Positions 32,423-35,743 of a DNA stretch of 35,743 nucleotides are shown in pieces. Numbering within the stretch: position 1 is the stretch's first letter; every line of letters begins with the position of its first letter. The DNA comes from Myxococcales bacterium. Its GTDB lineage: Bacteria > Myxococcota_A > Polyangia > Polyangiales > Polyangiaceae. The position numbers were made by a program, and so were the translations under genes. The stretch covers positions 1-35,743 of the forward strand of contig JAEUKE010000028.1 in NCBI GenBank assembly GCA_016794345.1, in the 5' to 3' direction. The notes below the pieces were generated by a model that was not told the origin of the DNA, did no database searches, and saw only the letters and a program-made list of their open reading frames with translations.

Positions 32423-34005
32423 GTTCGCTCCCGCGTGCGCAAGATGTTGACCCCGCGGAACCTCGCGGGCGGGCAGCCATGGCTCACCGCGTTCGACTGC
32501 ATGGGCTCCCCCTTCCCGTCGTAGAGCGTCCCGTGCAGCTCGAAGCTCTCCGCGCCGCCGACGAGGTCACACGAGCGCCAGAAGTCGAGCGTGTTGCTCT
32601 GGTACGCGGCGTCGCGCACCACGCCAGCGATCTTTCCGCCCTTGATCTCGTAGAACATCTGCCCGCCGAACTGGAAGTTGTAGCGCTGGTGGTCGATGCT
32701 CCAGGAGCCGTCACCCGTGACGAGGACGCCGTCGTCGGTCGCGGCGACGATGTCGTCGAGATCGATGGCCTCTGCGCCCGGCGCCAAGGAGACGTTGGGC
32801 ATACGCTGGAACGGAACCGAGCGGTGGTCCTCCGCGTAAGACGTCCCGCGGGAGGCCTTCTCGCCGATCCAGCCGGCCTGCTCGCGCGTCGTCTGCCAGC
32901 CGGCGAAGCGGCCTTTCGTCACGATGTCCCACCGCTGCGTCCTGACACCTTCGTCATCGTAAGCGCAGCTCGCCAGGCCGCCCGCGGTCGTCTTGTCCGC
33001 GTAGAGGGTCACCGCGTTCGACGCGTAGACGAGCTTGCCGGTCTGGTCAGGTGTCGCGAAGGACGTCCCCGCGAGGTTTGCCTCGTAGCCGAGCGCGCGA
33101 TCCAGCTCCGTCGGGTGCCCGACCGACTCGTGGATCGTGAGCCAGAGGTTGGAAGGCGCGAGCACCAGGTCACGTTTGCCCGGGCTCACGCTCGGGGCCT
33201 TGAGCTTCTTCACCGCGTCCTCTGCCATCTTCCGGACGTCCGCCTGGAGCGTGGAGCCGCTGACGTGCTCCCAGCCCGCCTGCATGGGCGGCAGCTCGTG
33301 CGCGCGCGTGACGAACTCGCCGAGCTTGTCGTCTTTCGCGGTGATGACGTAGCCGGCGCCGACGCGCACGATGCGCTGCTCGATGACGGAGCCCTCGGTC
33401 GAAGCGAAGACCTTGTGCTCGTCGAACGCCTCGCAGTCGGCCTCGAGGAAGCCGACGCCCGCCACCTTCTTCGCCTCGGGCCAGAACGAGAGCAAGAGCT
33501 CCGCCTTCTCGGCGAGCGAGACCTCGAACGGATCGATCTGCATGGGGGTGCGATAGACGTCCGTGTATTGGCTGACCGGCGCCAGCTCGATGGGGCGAAC
33601 GCGGGCCCCCGCGCTCGCCTTGGCCACCACAACCGCGCGCCGGGCGGCCTCGCGGGCCGACTCCTCCGAGACGATCGGCGACGAAGCAAAGCCCCACGCG
33701 CCCGCCAGAAGAACACGCACGCCGATGCCGTACGAATCGCGCGACCCGACGTCGACGATGTGGTCCTCGCGCGCGGCGAGCCGCTCGTGGCGACGCCTGT
33801 GGACGCGCGCGTCCGCGTACGTGGCGCCGAGCGACTTCGCCTCGTCCAGCGCGCGGCCGAGCACGTCCGCGAGGACCTCGTCGGGCAGCGGGCGCGCGCT
33901 CGGCGGCTGCCGCTTGTCTTCCGGCTCGGGCAGGTTCGCCGAGCCACACGCCGTGGCGAGGGTCGCCAGCGAGCCGCGAATGAGGAACGCGCGTCGGCTG
34001 AGCAT
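32419..34005 (-). CDS. TldD-family metallopeptidase with Tat lipoprotein signal
   Basis: A 528-residue TldD homologue. The zinc-binding HESVGH motif is at 292-297 (HExxxH), and Cys near the end in SHGCPPARF fits the third ligand. Family features are DHRSVPFQRMPNVSLAPG, TDDGVLVTGDGSWSIDHQRY and FEIKGGKIAGVVRDA. Unlike E. coli TldD, the N-terminus carries a twin-arginine motif SRRAFLI (3-9) followed by a hydrophobic stretch and ATAC (Cys20), so it is predicted to be Tat-exported and lipid-anchored. The partner TldE gene downstream lacks any signal, so the pair may not meet in the same compartment unless the signal is not used. TAGCCT is six bases before the ATG. Confidence 0.85.
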   Translation of the reverse strand: MLSRRAFLIRGSLATLATACGSANLPEPEDKRQPPSARPLPDEVLADVLGRALDEAKSLGATYADARVHRRRHERLAAREDHIVDVGSRDSYGIGVRVLLAGAWGFASSPIVSEESAREAARRAVVVAKASAGARVRPIELAPVSQYTDVYRTPMQIDPFEVSLAEKAELLLSFWPEAKKVAGVGFLEADCEAFDEHKVFASTEGSVIEQRIVRVGAGYVITAKDDKLGEFVTRAHELPPMQAGWEHVSGSTLQADVRKMAEDAVKKLKAPSVSPGKRDLVLAPSNLWLTIHESVGHPTELDRALGYEANLAGTSFATPDQTGKLVYASNAVTLYADKTTAGGLASCAYDDEGVRTQRWDIVTKGRFAGWQTTREQAGWIGEKASRGTSYAEDHRSVPFQRMPNVSLAPGAEAIDLDDIVAATDDGVLVTGDGSWSIDHQRYNFQFGGQMFYEIKGGKIAGVVRDAAYQSNTLDFWRSCDLVGGAESFELHGTLYDGKGEPMQSNAVSHGCPPARFRGVNILRTRERT

Positions 34006-34032
34006 TGCGGCAGGCTACCAGGCCGGTAGGCT
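34005..34032 (+). promoter_or_regulatory. Shared intergenic promoter of TldD and the FG-GAP lipoprotein
   Basis: The 34 bases between the divergent starts (34006-34039) hold two opposing boxes. Plus strand: TTGCGG-N16-TAGGCT (34027-34032), seven bases before ATG 34040. Minus strand: TAGCCT at 34012-34017, six bases before ATG 34005. The two near-mirror sites GGCTACC and GGTAGGC suggest overlapping, competing promoters. Confidence 0.45.
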
Positions 34033-34039
34033 CGGGAGC

Positions 34040-35734
34040 ATGCTTCCTCGCCGCGGCCTCTTTGGATCTGCGACCGTCGTGCTCCTCTCCAGCGCGGCGC
34101 TCCTCGCACCAGCCAGCGGCTGCTCCTGTGACGCCGGCGTGGAAGGAACCGGAGGAGAGGGCGCCACGCAATCCGGTCCGGGGCCCAGCTCGGGGACGGC
34201 GAACCAGGGCGGCTCGTCGGGGACGTTCTCGACGGGCTCCTCGACGAGCACCGGTCCGAGCGATCCGTGCCACGTCGCGGACGATCTCGACGCGCTGCCG
34301 CCGTGTGAGGTGAAGGCGCCGGCGGACGCCTTCGATCCGGTCGTGCAGTGGGCGTGGACCGCCCCGACCCAGGGCAACTTCTACAGCGGGAGCCTGGTGA
34401 CGCCGCTCGTCGGCAACTTCACCGACGACGACGCCAACGGCGAGATCAACCTCTGCGACGTGCCCGATGTCCTCGTGGAGGTCTTCGCGCCGGGGGCGAC
34501 CGGCGCCGAGGCGACGATCTACGTTCTCTCCGGCGCGACCGGCGAACAGGAGGCCGCGATGAACGGCGTCGTCGACGGCAACATCAACCCGGCCTTCGGC
34601 GACCTCGACCAGGACGGACTGCCCGAGGTCGTCGCGGCCACGCCACAAGGCAACGTCATCATCTTCGAGCACGACGGCACGCTCAAGCTGACCGGCGCGA
34701 AAGGCACCTGGCCGACCTACGGCGACTTCGGCGGCAGCGCCAACCTGGGCGCCTATTGCCACGCGTTCGCGATCTACGATCTCGACGCAGACGGCTCCCC
34801 CGAGATCCTCGGCGGCTTCGACGTCTTCGACGCGGGGGGGCAGCTCCTCTGGACTGCCAGCGCAGGCCTCAACGACATCCCCGGCGAGCCGTTCTGGTGC
34901 CCCACGCCGACCGCGGCCGATCTCGACGGGGACGGCAAGCTGGAGGTCATCTACGGGCACGCGGCCTACCACCACGACGGCCAGCTCGACTGGCAGGTCG
35001 GCGGCAACCCCGGCCATCCCCACGTCGCCAACTTCGACGACGACCCAGAGCCGGAGGTCCTCGTCAACACCGACCAGGGGATCAGCCTGATTCAGCATGA
35101 CGGCGTCGTCACCTTCGCAAACCAGCGCCCGAGCGGCGAGGCGCCCAGCGCGCGGTGCTGGGGCAAGCCTGGGGTCATCCACGACTTCGACGGCGACGGG
35201 AAGGCCGACCTCGCCACCGGGACCTGCCTCAACTACTCGATGTACAAGGTGACGACGTCGCTCGCGACCATCTGGACGCAGCCGGTGTCGGACCAGTCGG
35301 GCCTCGCGACCGGGACGGCCTTCGACTTCCTGGGCGACGGCATCGCGGACGCCATCTACGCGGACGAGACGACGGCCTACGTCTTCGAGGGCTCGAGCGG
35401 GATGCTCGAGCTGAGCGTGCCTCGCAGCTCGGGGACGCTCGTCGAGTACCCGGTCGTCGCCGATATCGACAACGACGGATCGGCCGAGTTCATCGTGGTT
35501 TCCAACAGCCCGGGCGGAGCGACCGGGGAGACGTTGACCGTCTACCGCGACGCGATGGACCGCTGGACGCCCGCCCGCCGCATCTGGAACCAACACGCGT
35601 ACCACGTGACCAACGTCCGCGAGGACGGGACGATCCCGCAGAACATGAAGAAGAGCTGGCAGCTCCTCAACACCTTCCGCACGAACTCGCAGGTCGAGGC
35701 GGGCGGGAACTGCGAGCCGCCCGTGCCGCGGTGA
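34040..35734 (+). CDS. FG-GAP/VCBS repeat lipoprotein
   Basis: A 564-residue secreted lipoprotein. The lipobox PASGC gives Cys28, then a Ser/Gly/Thr linker (about 34-75). The rest carries about eight FG-GAP-type repeats with a calcium-binding pattern, including DLDQDGLPEVV, DLDADGSPEIL, DLDGDGKLEVI, DFDGDGKADLA and DIDNDGSAEFI. Such integrin-alpha-like beta-propellers bind calcium and mediate protein or surface contacts in bacteria. The protein ends with a Trp-rich C-terminal domain (RRIWNQHAYHVTNVREDG) that is common in large secreted proteins of myxobacteria, as far as I recall. It is divergent from tldD over a 34-base gap and complete at the stop 35732-35734. Confidence 0.85.
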   Translation: MLPRRGLFGSATVVLLSSAALLAPASGCSCDAGVEGTGGEGATQSGPGPSSGTANQGGSSGTFSTGSSTSTGPSDPCHVADDLDALPPCEVKAPADAFDPVVQWAWTAPTQGNFYSGSLVTPLVGNFTDDDANGEINLCDVPDVLVEVFAPGATGAEATIYVLSGATGEQEAAMNGVVDGNINPAFGDLDQDGLPEVVAATPQGNVIIFEHDGTLKLTGAKGTWPTYGDFGGSANLGAYCHAFAIYDLDADGSPEILGGFDVFDAGGQLLWTASAGLNDIPGEPFWCPTPTAADLDGDGKLEVIYGHAAYHHDGQLDWQVGGNPGHPHVANFDDDPEPEVLVNTDQGISLIQHDGVVTFANQRPSGEAPSARCWGKPGVIHDFDGDGKADLATGTCLNYSMYKVTTSLATIWTQPVSDQSGLATGTAFDFLGDGIADAIYADETTAYVFEGSSGMLELSVPRSSGTLVEYPVVADIDNDGSAEFIVVSNSPGGATGETLTVYRDAMDRWTPARRIWNQHAYHVTNVREDGTIPQNMKKSWQLLNTFRTNSQVEAGGNCEPPVPR

Positions 35735-35743
35735 CGTCGCGCT

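Noticed and set aside
33170..35605. An 811-codon open frame on the minus strand extending tldD
   Set aside because: It lies antisense to the FG-GAP gene and out of frame with tldD; the composition is that of a shadow.
1..35743. CRISPR arrays, tRNA genes, insertion sequences, integrases or prophage
   Set aside because: No regularly spaced direct repeats, tRNA-like cloverleaf, transposase or phage protein was seen; the coding density leaves little room for them.

Overview
The window looks like chromosomal DNA of a high-GC, Gram-negative, predatory-type bacterium, most likely a myxobacterium of the class Polyangia (Myxococcota). This is inference from style, not from a marker gene. The signs are very high GC with GC-rich third positions, many lipoproteins with Ser/Gly/Asp/Pro-rich linkers, a sigma factor paired with a FecR-TPR regulator, PilC with a PilS-like kinase, a double-FHA membrane protein, TPR proteins, and secreted hydrolases. 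There are 33 protein-coding genes, one cut by the left edge. I see no tRNA, rRNA, CRISPR array, insertion sequence, integrase or phage gene. The longest stretch without a gene is about 190 bases.

Layout. Positions 1-1980 (minus): an ECF-type sigma factor, a FecR-type regulator with a periplasmic TPR tail, and the start of a secreted protein, all overlapping. 2164-5531: an outer-membrane porin, divergent from a charged lipoprotein, then a second lipoprotein whose frame is broken by one base. 5572-7079 (minus): a DUF4911-like protein, an unknown protein, and a thioredoxin-fold lipoprotein lacking its CxxC. 7140-9714: an unknown acidic protein converging on aspartate kinase. 9909-12164: an unusual protein that appears to join a TagJ/ImpE-like domain to three membrane spans and a duplicated cysteine-rich domain. 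12174-17871 (minus): a TPR protein, MlaC, a PilS-like histidine kinase and PilC, with a tiny lipoprotein facing the kinase. 17974-21412 (plus): a beta-lactamase-fold hydrolase, an ABC1/UbiB kinase and a universal stress protein, closed by a hairpin terminator. 21487-25024 (plus): three tandem AIM24 paralogues and the FHA protein. 25207-28089: an M66-like metalloprotease lipoprotein, a tiny lipoprotein and a family I lipase. 28177-31056 (plus): a lipoprotein, transaldolase and a zinc-ribbon rhomboid. 31079-35734: a TldE/TldD pair divergent from an FG-GAP repeat lipoprotein.

Working together. The clear functional pairs are sigma/FecR (surface signalling), PilC/PilS-like kinase (type IV pili), TldD/TldE (metallopeptidase heterodimer) and the AIM24 triplet. 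Roughly a third of the products carry export signals, so the window is weighted towards the envelope and secretion. No single operon stands out as an undescribed multi-gene system. The most unusual items are the TagJ-like membrane fusion, the TldD/TldE pair in which only TldD has a Tat lipoprotein signal, the zinc-ribbon rhomboid, and a repeated TAnnnT-like box 6-9 bases before start codons that lack a Shine-Dalgarno sequence, which suggests leaderless transcripts.
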